Source: Opitutus sp. GAS368 (lineage in GTDB: Bacteria > Verrucomicrobiota > Verrucomicrobiia > Chthoniobacterales > Chthoniobacteraceae). From it: 33,140 nucleotides of DNA. Below the pieces are notes generated by a model that saw only the letters and a program-made list of their open reading frames with translations, did not search any database and was not told where the DNA came from. Positions 1-7,117 of the stretch are shown piece after piece (within the stretch, counting starts at the first letter, position 1; each line of letters starts with the position of its first letter). Both the position numbers and the translations under genes were made by a program. Where the stretch lies: contig CALQFT020000018.1 of assembly GCA_943329925.2 (NCBI GenBank), positions 1 to 33,140 on the forward strand, in the 5' to 3' direction.

Positions 1-45
1 GAGAAATCCACCGGCAAATTAGACCTCACTACCTACTAGCCATAC
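1..45. repeat. Dispersed repeat, copy A (left edge of window)
   Basis: Bases 1-29 are identical to 22353-22381, and the match continues with a few differences (shared CCTACTAG and CATA words) to about base 45 / 22397. Copy A begins at the first base of the window, so its true left end is not visible. The two copies lie about 22 kb apart in the same orientation. No coding potential is seen in it. Confidence 0.85.
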
Positions 46-140
46 GATGGAGCAAGCGGCCACTTGCCATGCGTTCGCATTTTCACTGAATATGCGCCCC
101 ACTCCCAGCAAAGGCCGATAGATTCACACCCCCACCGGCT

Positions 141-187
141 AGGCTTAAGAAATCGTGCCGGGGGGTAAAAAGCGAATTCCTGTCATT
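141..187. repeat. Direct repeat DR1, copy 1 (left of the SulP gene)
   Basis: This copy matches 2715-2762 with a handful of substitutions and one base of length difference. Shared blocks include AAGAAATCGTGCC and GTAAAAAGCGAATTCCT. Weaker similarity (a C-rich block) continues to the left to about base 121, matching the region from about 2698. The two copies bracket the SulP gene and the ABC substrate-binding fragment in direct orientation. The longest SulP reading frame begins with a GTG inside this copy. Confidence 0.85.
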
Positions 188-208
188 TTTTTTTCTCCCG
201 TCAAACGA

Positions 209-2488
209 ATGAACTCCGCATATCGCAACGTGCCTCCGCAAAAGGCCGCGCCAGGAGCTGTCTCCGCGCACGACAAAAAGGGAGGAGATGCAACCGTCGC
301 TCTGGCGGCTAACCCTTTGGAGATCCTCACAGGAGGATCTGCGGTCGCCATTATTGGGCTTTCGCTCACCTTAGGCGCCGGGGCGCTCTCGGTCACTCCG
401 CTCGGCGCGGGTGCGTTCGCGTTTGGTGTGGTCGCCTCGTTTGTCGCCGCCACAGTGGGTGGCTTATGCGTGGCTTTGATTGCGCGCACTCCGGGAGAGG
501 TATCAGGCCCTCTCAGTTCAATCGCCGTCACGTATGCCGCACTATGCGGTGATCTTGTCGCCCGAGGCGGTCCCGAATTGCAGATGGGCGAAGTGTTCGC
601 GGCCCTTTCTCTTGCAGTGGTCTTGATGGGCGTGCTACAGCTGCTCGCTGGCGTGTTGCGTATTGGCGAGGCGATGAAATTCCTGCCGTATCCCCTGAAT
701 GCGGGTTTTGTCACGGGTATCGGACTGCTGATCGTATGGTCGCAGGTCGGTCCGCTATCGGGACTCGAGGGCCGCCTCGCCAGCTATCATTGGGGAGACT
801 TGATCGAGAAGTTCAAACCGCTCGCGTTATTGATCGGCATTCTGACCGCGGCGACCGTGTGGCTAATTCCGATCGTCACGAAGCGCGTTCAACCGCTTCT
901 TGCAGCGTTGGCGCTCGGCACTGTCATCTATCATCTCGCAGCGCCATTCACCGGCCAGGAAGCTTTGGGCCCAACGCTTGGCGCCATCGAGCCATTCGTT
1001 GTGGCACAGGCCAACTTCAGCGCGGTATGGAGTCTGATTACGCCTGCCTGGCTGCTTGCAACGAGCGTCCGGGTATTTCCGTACGCGCTCTTTCTCGCGC
1101 TGCAAGCGATCATGAGTGCGGTATCGACCTCCGCGGTAGTGGCCGATATCACCGGTAAGCGTGCGAACGTTAACCGCACGCTGATTGCGCAAGGAGTGGG
1201 CAACATCGTTTCAGGCGGAATCGGCGGATTACCGATCGCCTCGAGCTCAGCGCAATCCGTTGTTGCCGCGAGGATGTCGAACGTAAACCGCATTGTGCCG
1301 AGCGTGAGCGCAGTCATTTTGCTTGTGGGAGTGACGGCCTTCGGCGGTTTTCTCGACTATGTTCCGCTGGCGGTGCTTGCGGGATTGCTGGTGTCGGCAG
1401 GGATAGGCATCATCGATCGCTGGGCGTGCACACTGGTGAAGCGCGCTATCCAGGGTGAGACGCGTGCCGACATCAGATGGAATCTATGTATAGTCGCCGC
1501 GGTTGCCGGGGTGTTTTTCTTCGGCAGTGTGCCGCTTGCGCTGCTCGTGGGCGCCGTGCTTGCGATGATTCTTCTCACCATCAGTTTGTCGTCAGCGACC
1601 ACGTTCGTGACAGAGGATGGCAGCAATTTCTCGTCGACGCGCGTATGGCCACCAGCACCGACCCTATGGCTTGCTGAAGCTCGCTCGTCCGTATGTGTCC
1701 TGCGTCCGCGTGGCGGCTTGTTCTTTGGAACGGCGGATCAACTTGCCGACACACTGGACCGCCTTGGCCACAACATTCGCTACTGCATTGTCGACTTCTC
1801 GCTGCTGACCACCGTTGATGCGACCGGCTGCCGAATTATCATGAGCAGTGTCAGGCGGCTTTCCACACGCGGCGTGACAGGCGTTTTGGTGGGCTTGAGC
1901 CAGGCGGATTATCGAGACGGGGCCTTCGTGGATCTCGGGCTCTATTCTCCGGCGCAGCAGCTCTGGCATGAGGATTTCGATCATGCCCTGGAGTGGGTCG
2001 AGGGCGAACTGTTGAGAGAACGCTGCTCGGACACAAGCGTGAATGAGGCAGTCAGCGTGAGCGAAGCGGCGCTCGCGAAGGGCTTGTCGGAAGCTGAGCT
2101 TCAAACTTTGCAAGCTGAGCTTCGTTATGGCGATAGCGAAGCGGGCGTGACGCTCTTCAAGACTGGGGATCCCGGGGCGTCGCTTTACATCATAGCGAGC
2201 GGCGAGGTCGAGATTCGAACAGGCAATAAGATCATGGGCGGAATCCGGCGTCTGGCTGCAATTGGGCCGGGTTGTATCTTCGGCGAAGTCGCGATGTTCA
2301 CCGGCGGACTGCGCACGGCCGACGCGGTATTTACCAAACCGACGCGGTTCTTTGAATTGAGCAGCGAATCATTAACGACGATCGGGCGTCTTTTCCCCGC
2401 ACTCCATGGCAAGCTCATGGCCAACTTGAACATGCATCTCGCGACGCGCCTCGTAATCGCCACGGAGATCGTGCGGGGACAACGATGA
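209..2488 (+). CDS. SulP-family anion transporter with STAS and cyclic-nucleotide-binding domains
   Basis: This is a predicted inner-membrane sulfate/anion (or bicarbonate) transporter of the SulP family. The open frame starts at GTG 155 (777 codons), but that GTG lies inside a dispersed repeat, so the ATG at 209 (759 aa) is preferred; neither has a clear ribosome binding site. In the 777-codon numbering, residues about 50-480 are a long series of hydrophobic segments (Sulfate_transp). Residues about 512-620 form a STAS domain with the DFSLLTTVDATG core, and about 645-765 form a cNMP-binding domain with an FGEVAMF...RTA phosphate-binding cassette at 709-722. The cNMP domain suggests gating or control by a cyclic nucleotide; the substrate cannot be told from sequence. 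Flanking repeats and the neighbouring remnant suggest the gene arrived by transfer. Confidence 0.9.
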   Translation: MNSAYRNVPPQKAAPGAVSAHDKKGGDATVALAANPLEILTGGSAVAIIGLSLTLGAGALSVTPLGAGAFAFGVVASFVAATVGGLCVALIARTPGEVSGPLSSIAVTYAALCGDLVARGGPELQMGEVFAALSLAVVLMGVLQLLAGVLRIGEAMKFLPYPLNAGFVTGIGLLIVWSQVGPLSGLEGRLASYHWGDLIEKFKPLALLIGILTAATVWLIPIVTKRVQPLLAALALGTVIYHLAAPFTGQEALGPTLGAIEPFVVAQANFSAVWSLITPAWLLATSVRVFPYALFLALQAIMSAVSTSAVVADITGKRANVNRTLIAQGVGNIVSGGIGGLPIASSSAQSVVAARMSNVNRIVPSVSAVILLVGVTAFGGFLDYVPLAVLAGLLVSAGIGIIDRWACTLVKRAIQGETRADIRWNLCIVAAVAGVFFFGSVPLALLVGAVLAMILLTISLSSATTFVTEDGSNFSSTRVWPPAPTLWLAEARSSVCVLRPRGGLFFGTADQLADTLDRLGHNIRYCIVDFSLLTTVDATGCRIIMSSVRRLSTRGVTGVLVGLSQADYRDGAFVDLGLYSPAQQLWHEDFDHALEWVEGELLRERCSDTSVNEAVSVSEAALAKGLSEAELQTLQAELRYGDSEAGVTLFKTGDPGASLYIIASGEVEIRTGNKIMGGIRRLAAIGPGCIFGEVAMFTGGLRTADAVFTKPTRFFELSSESLTTIGRLFPALHGKLMANLNMHLATRLVIATEIVRGQR

Positions 2489-2501
2489 GGGTGATTGACT
2501 A

Positions 2502-2700
2502 AACAATCGTCGCAAACTGGTCATCGCACCTGGCGCGGGTGCGCTCGTAGCGCCATTTGCTGCATTGGCCCAGTAAAAGGGCAAGCTATGGCGATCGGCT
2601 ATCTCGAACCGAGCTCTCGCCAGTTGGCGCGGGAGAGTCGGATACCCGCCTTCCTGCAGGGTATGAAGGGGCTGGGGTATGTCGAGGGGAAGCACTTTTA
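2502..2700 (+). pseudogene. Remnant of an ABC transporter substrate-binding protein (pfam04392-like), N-terminal part only
   Basis: Reading from 2502 gives a lipoprotein/signal-peptide-like stretch (NRRKLVIAPGAGALVAPFAA, then LAQ at 2565-2573). An in-frame TAA at 2574-2576 follows, where this family usually has Gln. After KGKLWR a one-base deletion near 2592-2594 moves the frame, and the second frame continues IGYLEPSSRQLARESRIPAF, then LQGMKGLGYVEGKHF, up to TAA at 2698-2700. The pattern 'W-R-I-G-[YF]-L ... AF.QG...LGYVEG' is characteristic of the ABC_sub_bind / TrpX-like family. Full-length members have over 300 residues, so only the first fifth remains, with at least two disruptions. It follows the SulP gene closely and ends just before repeat copy DR1-2. 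Confidence 0.7.
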
Positions 2701-2714
2701 ACGCCCCCGAGTCC

Positions 2715-2762
2715 AGGCTGAAGAAATCGTGCCTAGGGAGTAAAAAGCGAATTCCTACCATT
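2715..2762. repeat. Direct repeat DR1, copy 2 (right of the SulP gene and remnant)
   Basis: Imperfect copy of 141-187 in the same orientation. Here the equivalent of the SulP GTG reads GTG CCT AGG GAG TAA and so encodes nothing. It sits between the substrate-binding remnant and the 3' end of miaB. Confidence 0.85.
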
Positions 2763-2795
2763 GCTACGTTGAGGACGTTGGTGAGCTCTCGGCGA

Positions 2796-2809
2796 GGGCC
2801 TTCAGGCCC
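2796..2809 (-). terminator. Possible hairpin after miaB
   Basis: GGGCC-TTCA-GGCCC is a perfect 5-bp GC stem with a 4-nt loop, 14 nt past the miaB stop on the minus strand. There is no T-tract behind it, so it may be a stabilising 3' hairpin rather than an intrinsic terminator. Confidence 0.3.
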
Positions 2810-2822
2810 CGAAAGCGACCGC

Positions 2823-4190
2823 CTACAACAGTGCCGGATCGCCGTACAAAGTGAAACCCGTGGTGCGGGTAATGCGCACATCGAAGATCTGGCCGATGTG
2901 TCGTGTGCCTCCTTCGAATACGACTATCTTGTTTCCGGGCGTACGGCCGGAAAGGCGCTCTGCGTTGGTCTTGCTCGGGCCTTCGCAAAGAATTTGCACA
3001 AGATGGCCCACTAGCGCCTCGCTTTTGGCCTTGGCGCTGTCGTCGAGAAGTGCGAGTAAATCCTTGTTACGGGCTTCTTTGAGTGCCTCTGGCACCTGGT
3101 CCTCCATCGTCGCTGCCGGGGTATCCCGCCGAGGGGAGTAGCGGAAAATGAACGCATTATCGAACTGCACCTGCTTCACCAATTCGCGGGTTTGAGCGTA
3201 GTCCTCCTCCGTTTCACCGGGGAAACCCACGATGACGTCGGTGGTCAGTGCAATGTCGGGACGCGCGGCCCGCAGGGCATCCACGAGCGTCAAATACTTC
3301 GCCGCCGTGTAACCCCGATGCATTTGTTTGAGCAGTCGGTCCGAGCCGGATTGAAGCGGTAAATGAACGTGTGGCATTAACTTAGGCAAGCGCGTAAAGG
3401 CAGCCACCAAATCCGGCCTAAACCCGATTGGGTGTGGAGAGGTGAAGCGAATCCGCTCGATGCCGTCCACCGCGTGAACGGCATCGAGCAATTGGACGAA
3501 GGGGCTTTTGTTCTCAAGTTTGGGAAACTCATGCCGACCGAAAAGATTGACGATCTGTCCGAGCAAGGTGACTTCTCGTACCCCCTTGGCGGCCAGGGCG
3601 CAGACTTCCTCCACAATGTCCTCGATGCGCCGGGAGCGCTCGGAGCCGCGGGTACTTGGGACAATACAGAACGTGCAGTGCATGTTGCACCCCTGCATGA
3701 TAGAGACGAACGCCGTGCTCTGCTTCGGCTCCAGAACGTGTTCACTGATCTTCTCCTGCGAACCCGCTTCTTCTTCGATATCAACGATCGAAAACCGAGC
3801 ATCGTCCATGAGCGTGTCGCGCATTTGGCGGCGGCGCTGGACTAGCTCCTCGACGTAATCCGCCACCTTGTGGAACTTCTGAGTGCCCACGACCAGATCG
3901 ACATGCCCCATGTCACGGACCAATTCGGCACCCCGGCTCTGAGCCATGCAACCGATGAACCCGAAAACCATCTCCGGCTTGGCATTGCGCAAGCGGCTGA
4001 GCATACCCATTTTACCAATGGCCTTTTGTTCCGCCATGTCCCGCACGCTGCAAGTGTTGAGCAGCACCACGTCAGCGTCGGCCTCCGAATCGGTGAGGTC
4101 ATAGCCGCGCGCCACGAGATCGCGGGTGACTTGTTCGGAATCCCGCTCGTTCATCTGGCAGCCGTAGGTTTTAAGGTAGACTTTGGGCAT
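2823..4190 (-). CDS. miaB: tRNA-2-methylthio-N6-dimethylallyladenosine synthase (MiaB)
   Basis: A radical-SAM methylthiotransferase that converts i6A37 to ms2i6A37 in tRNAs reading UNN codons. The ATG at 4190 (455 aa, MPKVYLKTYGCQMNE) is preferred over a GTG ten codons upstream at 4220, because family members begin at this point. From that start, the N-terminal UPF0004 domain carries three cluster cysteines (C11, C47, C81). The radical-SAM motif C168-x3-C172-x2-C175 (QGCNMHCTFCIVPSTRG) follows, and a TRAM domain fills the last ~65 residues. Length and order of domains are normal for MiaB; the LLGQ motif reads LLGQIVN where E. coli-type proteins have LLGQNVN. The EIIA gene lies just upstream on the same strand and may be co-transcribed. 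Confidence 0.95.
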   Translation of the reverse strand: MPKVYLKTYGCQMNERDSEQVTRDLVARGYDLTDSEADADVVLLNTCSVRDMAEQKAIGKMGMLSRLRNAKPEMVFGFIGCMAQSRGAELVRDMGHVDLVVGTQKFHKVADYVEELVQRRRQMRDTLMDDARFSIVDIEEEAGSQEKISEHVLEPKQSTAFVSIMQGCNMHCTFCIVPSTRGSERSRRIEDIVEEVCALAAKGVREVTLLGQIVNLFGRHEFPKLENKSPFVQLLDAVHAVDGIERIRFTSPHPIGFRPDLVAAFTRLPKLMPHVHLPLQSGSDRLLKQMHRGYTAAKYLTLVDALRAARPDIALTTDVIVGFPGETEEDYAQTRELVKQVQFDNAFIFRYSPRRDTPAATMEDQVPEALKEARNKDLLALLDDSAKAKSEALVGHLVQILCEGPSKTNAERLSGRTPGNKIVVFEGGTRHIGQIFDVRITRTTGFTLYGDPALL

Positions 4191-4289
4191 GTGGCGAAAA
4201 GGGAGCAGAGTATGCGGCACGCTTACAGGGAAGTCGAATCCGCAAACTCGAAAGCGTAGGGAAAGACAACCGAAGGGAAGGGCGCGCTG

Positions 4290-4751
4290 TTAGGGGCCGT
4301 TGGCGCGGAAGATTTCGAGGATATCTTCGGGCTTGTCTGCTAGGGTGAGGCGCTCACGAACTCCTCTGTCGTTGAGGAATTTAGCAATTGCAGCGAGTGT
4401 GCGCAAGTGCATCTGGAATTCATCCTTTGGAACCACAAAGAGAACCACAAAGCGCACGGGGGTATGGTCCAGTGAACCAAATTCAATCCCTTCCTTCGAG
4501 CGTCCAAAAGCCGCTACGACTTGAGTGACTCGGCTGGAGCTTGCATGGGGGATGGCAATCCCCAAGCCGATTCCGGTACTCATGGTGTGTTCTCTCGCCT
4601 CAAGGGCGTCGAGGATTTCCTGCCGGTCAGCCAGCGGAATGCGATGGAGGGCAACAAGCCTGTCCGCGAGCTCGGAGATGGCCCCCCAGCGTTCTTTAGC
4701 CTGCATCTCGGGGATGATTTGCTCTACCGAAAGGAGGTTTGCGAGAGTCAT
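4290..4751 (-). CDS. PTS EIIA component, nitrogen/fructose type
   Basis: 153 aa, a single PTS_EIIA type-2 domain. Such proteins accept a phosphoryl group from HPr on a histidine, here H69 in GIGLGIAIPHASS. The gene stands alone, without EIIB or EIIC, which is the arrangement of PtsN-like regulators rather than of a sugar permease. HPr, EI and HPr kinase are encoded 8-11 kb away in this window (12267-15329) and are the likely phosphate donors. It begins with ATG 4751, with no clear ribosome binding site, and ends about 100 nt before miaB on the same strand. What it controls cannot be told from sequence. Confidence 0.9.
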   Translation of the reverse strand: MTLANLLSVEQIIPEMQAKERWGAISELADRLVALHRIPLADRQEILDALEAREHTMSTGIGLGIAIPHASSSRVTQVVAAFGRSKEGIEFGSLDHTPVRFVVLFVVPKDEFQMHLRTLAAIAKFLNDRGVRERLTLADKPEDILEIFRANGP

Positions 4752-4827
4752 TGCAGGGTGCGAATGGACGGGGTTAGGGTGCCGCCGTCACCATACTGAC
4801 ACATTGGATTCTGACAAGCCCCTCCGG

Positions 4828-6063
4828 TTAGAAAATGTTGCGCCCCTGTGTTTCGCTAGGCTTGGAGTCGGACTTTGCGCACGCATGATCCACTGCATAC
4901 ATGCGTCCTTTCCACTGAACTCCGGCCCCGGTTGAGCGGCGCCAACTGTTGAGCCCGATGCCCAGTGCGATCACATAGGCTACCGGATGCAGCGCGACGC
5001 TCCACCAAGAGCCTCCCATGAGGAAAGTCGTAAGCGAGCGCATTGAGAAAATAAGAAGCAGCTCAGCTTGAGGAAAATGCGAGTGAGATTTCGGGCCAAA
5101 AAGCAATCCAAACGGCATTAGAAAAAGCACTGATTGAATCAGGCCCGCCGCCCAAAACCCCAGATGCGAACTCTCAAAGGCCGCACGCACATTCTTGGTG
5201 AATCCCTCCCAAACCTCCGCAGCGTTCCGGTACATACGGCAGCGAATGAGTCCCGCTCCGTGGCAGTTTAGCAGCCATAACCCTTCGTGCATTCGCGCCG
5301 CCACTGCGCGCCCCAATGCAACGTCCTCCACCAGATGCGAGCGCAACGCTTCGTGGCCGCCCACCGTCTCGTAGCATGCCCGGGTAAAGAGCAGCACCTG
5401 TCCGTTCGCCGCGCCCAAGGTACGTCGGAGTTTTTCGGGTACCTTTTTGCGCCAATGAGGCCACCTCCCGAGCACAGAAAAAAGTAGGTGCGGGTAAAAC
5501 AGGATTCCTGAAAAGGGGAGCAGCGAGACAACCAGCTTCTCCACGGGCGAAACCGTGATTTGTTCAGGCCAGGCTGAAGTCAATGAGGCGCCATGCTGTT
5601 GTGCGATCTGGATGAGAGATCGTAATGCCTTGGGCTGGTGTATGGTATCAGCATCTGTGAAGAGCAGATATTCGCCTTCGGCGATTTGGGAGAGTTGGTG
5701 GCACGCCCAGTTTTTTCCCACCCAGCCTGCGGGCAGTGATGCGCCCGGAATGAGACCGCCATTGGCCTCGGTGAGACCAAGGTTTCGCACAAGCTGAGCG
5801 GTTTGGTCGCTGGAATGGTCGTCGAGAACGTGGACGGAAAAGTCGGGGTAATCCTGTGCGAGCAACGAAGAGACGCAGGCGGAGATGTTGAGCGCCTCAT
5901 TGCGGGCGGGAATTAGAACCGAGACTTTCGGCGTTGAGCCCGCTGGGAAGCGCACGCGGCGCAGTTTTGGGATTGTTGCGAGGTTGCAGAGCAGCTGGCA
6001 AAGGGCGATCCCAAGGGCAACGAGGAGAATGGAATGCGCGAGTGTCAGCAGAAATGGCCACAT
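4828..6063 (-). CDS. Membrane-associated family 2 glycosyltransferase (HpnB/CrtQ-like)
   Basis: 411 aa. One N-terminal membrane segment (residues ~5-28) is followed by a GT-A catalytic domain with VSVLIPARNE (~48-56), DDHSSD (~81-86), a DxD motif in LLFTDADT (D137, D139) and a downstream LVEDVALGR acid motif. Several hydrophobic segments lie in the last ~110 residues. The layout, with RMYR..AEVWEGFTKN after the catalytic core, is that of HpnB (hopanoid-associated) and CrtQ-type (carotenoid) glycosyltransferases. It follows dxs and an ABC ATPase on the same strand (23-nt gap to the ATPase), which fits a role in glycosylating an isoprenoid lipid. The precise acceptor is inference; another lipid-linked acceptor is possible. 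Confidence 0.85.
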   Translation of the reverse strand: MWPFLLTLAHSILLVALGIALCQLLCNLATIPKLRRVRFPAGSTPKVSVLIPARNEALNISACVSSLLAQDYPDFSVHVLDDHSSDQTAQLVRNLGLTEANGGLIPGASLPAGWVGKNWACHQLSQIAEGEYLLFTDADTIHQPKALRSLIQIAQQHGASLTSAWPEQITVSPVEKLVVSLLPFSGILFYPHLLFSVLGRWPHWRKKVPEKLRRTLGAANGQVLLFTRACYETVGGHEALRSHLVEDVALGRAVAARMHEGLWLLNCHGAGLIRCRMYRNAAEVWEGFTKNVRAAFESSHLGFWAAGLIQSVLFLMPFGLLFGPKSHSHFPQAELLLIFSMRSLTTFLMGGSWWSVALHPVAYVIALGIGLNSWRRSTGAGVQWKGRMYAVDHACAKSDSKPSETQGRNIF

Positions 6064-6086
6064 AACAAAAGACTTGGGGCGCTGCC

Positions 6087-7073
6087 TTACTGCGGGGCTT
6101 TGTCGAAGAGTTGGCGAATGACGTCTTCCACAGATGGCTCAGTGACAGCAAGATCGCTCACTGGCCATGTCGCGAGAGCCTCGCGGCAAACCTCGGCAAC
6201 GCGCGCCCGGATGATGCGCACGCGCACGCTCAGGGGGGAGCGTTCCAGCACTTCACCGAATTCCTCAAAGCGTCCCTCGACGCTTTGGGAGAAGGTCAGT
6301 TGTAGAACCTTGTGTGCGGAGAAGCGATCGACGATGGCGGACAACGGCCCGTCAAAGAAGAGCTTGCCGTGATCGATAACGATGACGCGCTGGCACAACT
6401 CCTCGATGTCGCCCATGTAATGACTGGTGAGCAGGATGGAAACGCCGGATTCCTTGTTGTGTTTTTTTAAGAAATCGCGGACCCGTTTTTGTGAGGTGAC
6501 GTCCAATCCAATGGTGGGTTCGTCGAGAAAAAGCACCTTGGGGGAATGCAGCAGCGCGGCGATGAGCTCCATCTTCATGCGCTCTCCCAGTGACAATTCC
6601 CGGACCATCACGTCGAGTTTGTCGGTGACCTCCAAGAGCGTGGATAGCTCGCCAACCACAGACTCAAATCGTTTGCGTTCAACCCCGTAAATCACCCGGT
6701 TGAGTTCCAGTGATTCCCTCGCCGGCAGATCCCACCAGAGTGCGTTTTTCTGCCCCATGAGCAGCGCAAATTGCCGCTTCATTTCGTCGCGGCGCTCCCA
6801 CGGGATAAAACCCAGCACGTTAGCCTCGCCCGAGGTGGGCTGGACCAAGCCCGAGAGCATTTTGAGAACCGTCGTTTTTCCGGCTCCGTTGGGGCCGAGG
6901 AACCCGACAAACTCGCCCTCTTTGATCGTAAAACTGACGTCGTCCACCGCCCGCATCTCGGTGTACTCGCGGTGAAATAATCCGCGGATGGCCCCCATTA
7001 AACCGGGCGGCTTTTTGTACGTGCGAAAGACCTTGGTCAGCCCTTGGGTCTGAATGGCTATGCCTTTTCCCAT
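6087..7073 (-). CDS. ABC-2-type transporter ATP-binding protein
   Basis: 328 aa. It has Walker A GPNGAGKT (residues ~60-67), a Q-loop near MGQKNALWW, the signature LSLGERMKMEL, Walker B VLFLDEPT and an H-loop SHY, followed by a ~90-residue C-terminal extension typical of ABC-2 export ATPases. The N-terminal insertion between strand 1 and Walker A (KPPGLMGAIRGLFHREYTEM) is seen in ATPases that pair with ABC2_membrane_6-type permeases. No permease gene is adjacent: dxs is upstream and a glycosyltransferase downstream. The permease must therefore lie elsewhere, or the ATPase serves a dispersed complex. An AGGT ten bases before the ATG is a modest ribosome binding site. Confidence 0.9.
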   Translation of the reverse strand: MGKGIAIQTQGLTKVFRTYKKPPGLMGAIRGLFHREYTEMRAVDDVSFTIKEGEFVGFLGPNGAGKTTVLKMLSGLVQPTSGEANVLGFIPWERRDEMKRQFALLMGQKNALWWDLPARESLELNRVIYGVERKRFESVVGELSTLLEVTDKLDVMVRELSLGERMKMELIAALLHSPKVLFLDEPTIGLDVTSQKRVRDFLKKHNKESGVSILLTSHYMGDIEELCQRVIVIDHGKLFFDGPLSAIVDRFSAHKVLQLTFSQSVEGRFEEFGEVLERSPLSVRVRIIRARVAEVCREALATWPVSDLAVTEPSVEDVIRQLFDKAPQ

Positions 7074-7117
7074 GGAAATGACCTGCGAATATGATGCGGG
7101 TTAAAGCAGGAAGGCGC

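Noticed and set aside
145-714. 189-aa minus-strand ORF at the left end
   Set aside because: Antisense to the SulP membrane domain and of Ala/Pro/Thr-rich shadow composition.
3540-3580. MiaB LLGQIVN in place of LLGQNVN as a possible functional defect
   Set aside because: All six cluster cysteines and the TRAM domain are intact and I believe the variant is found in related bacteria, so loss of function is not supported.
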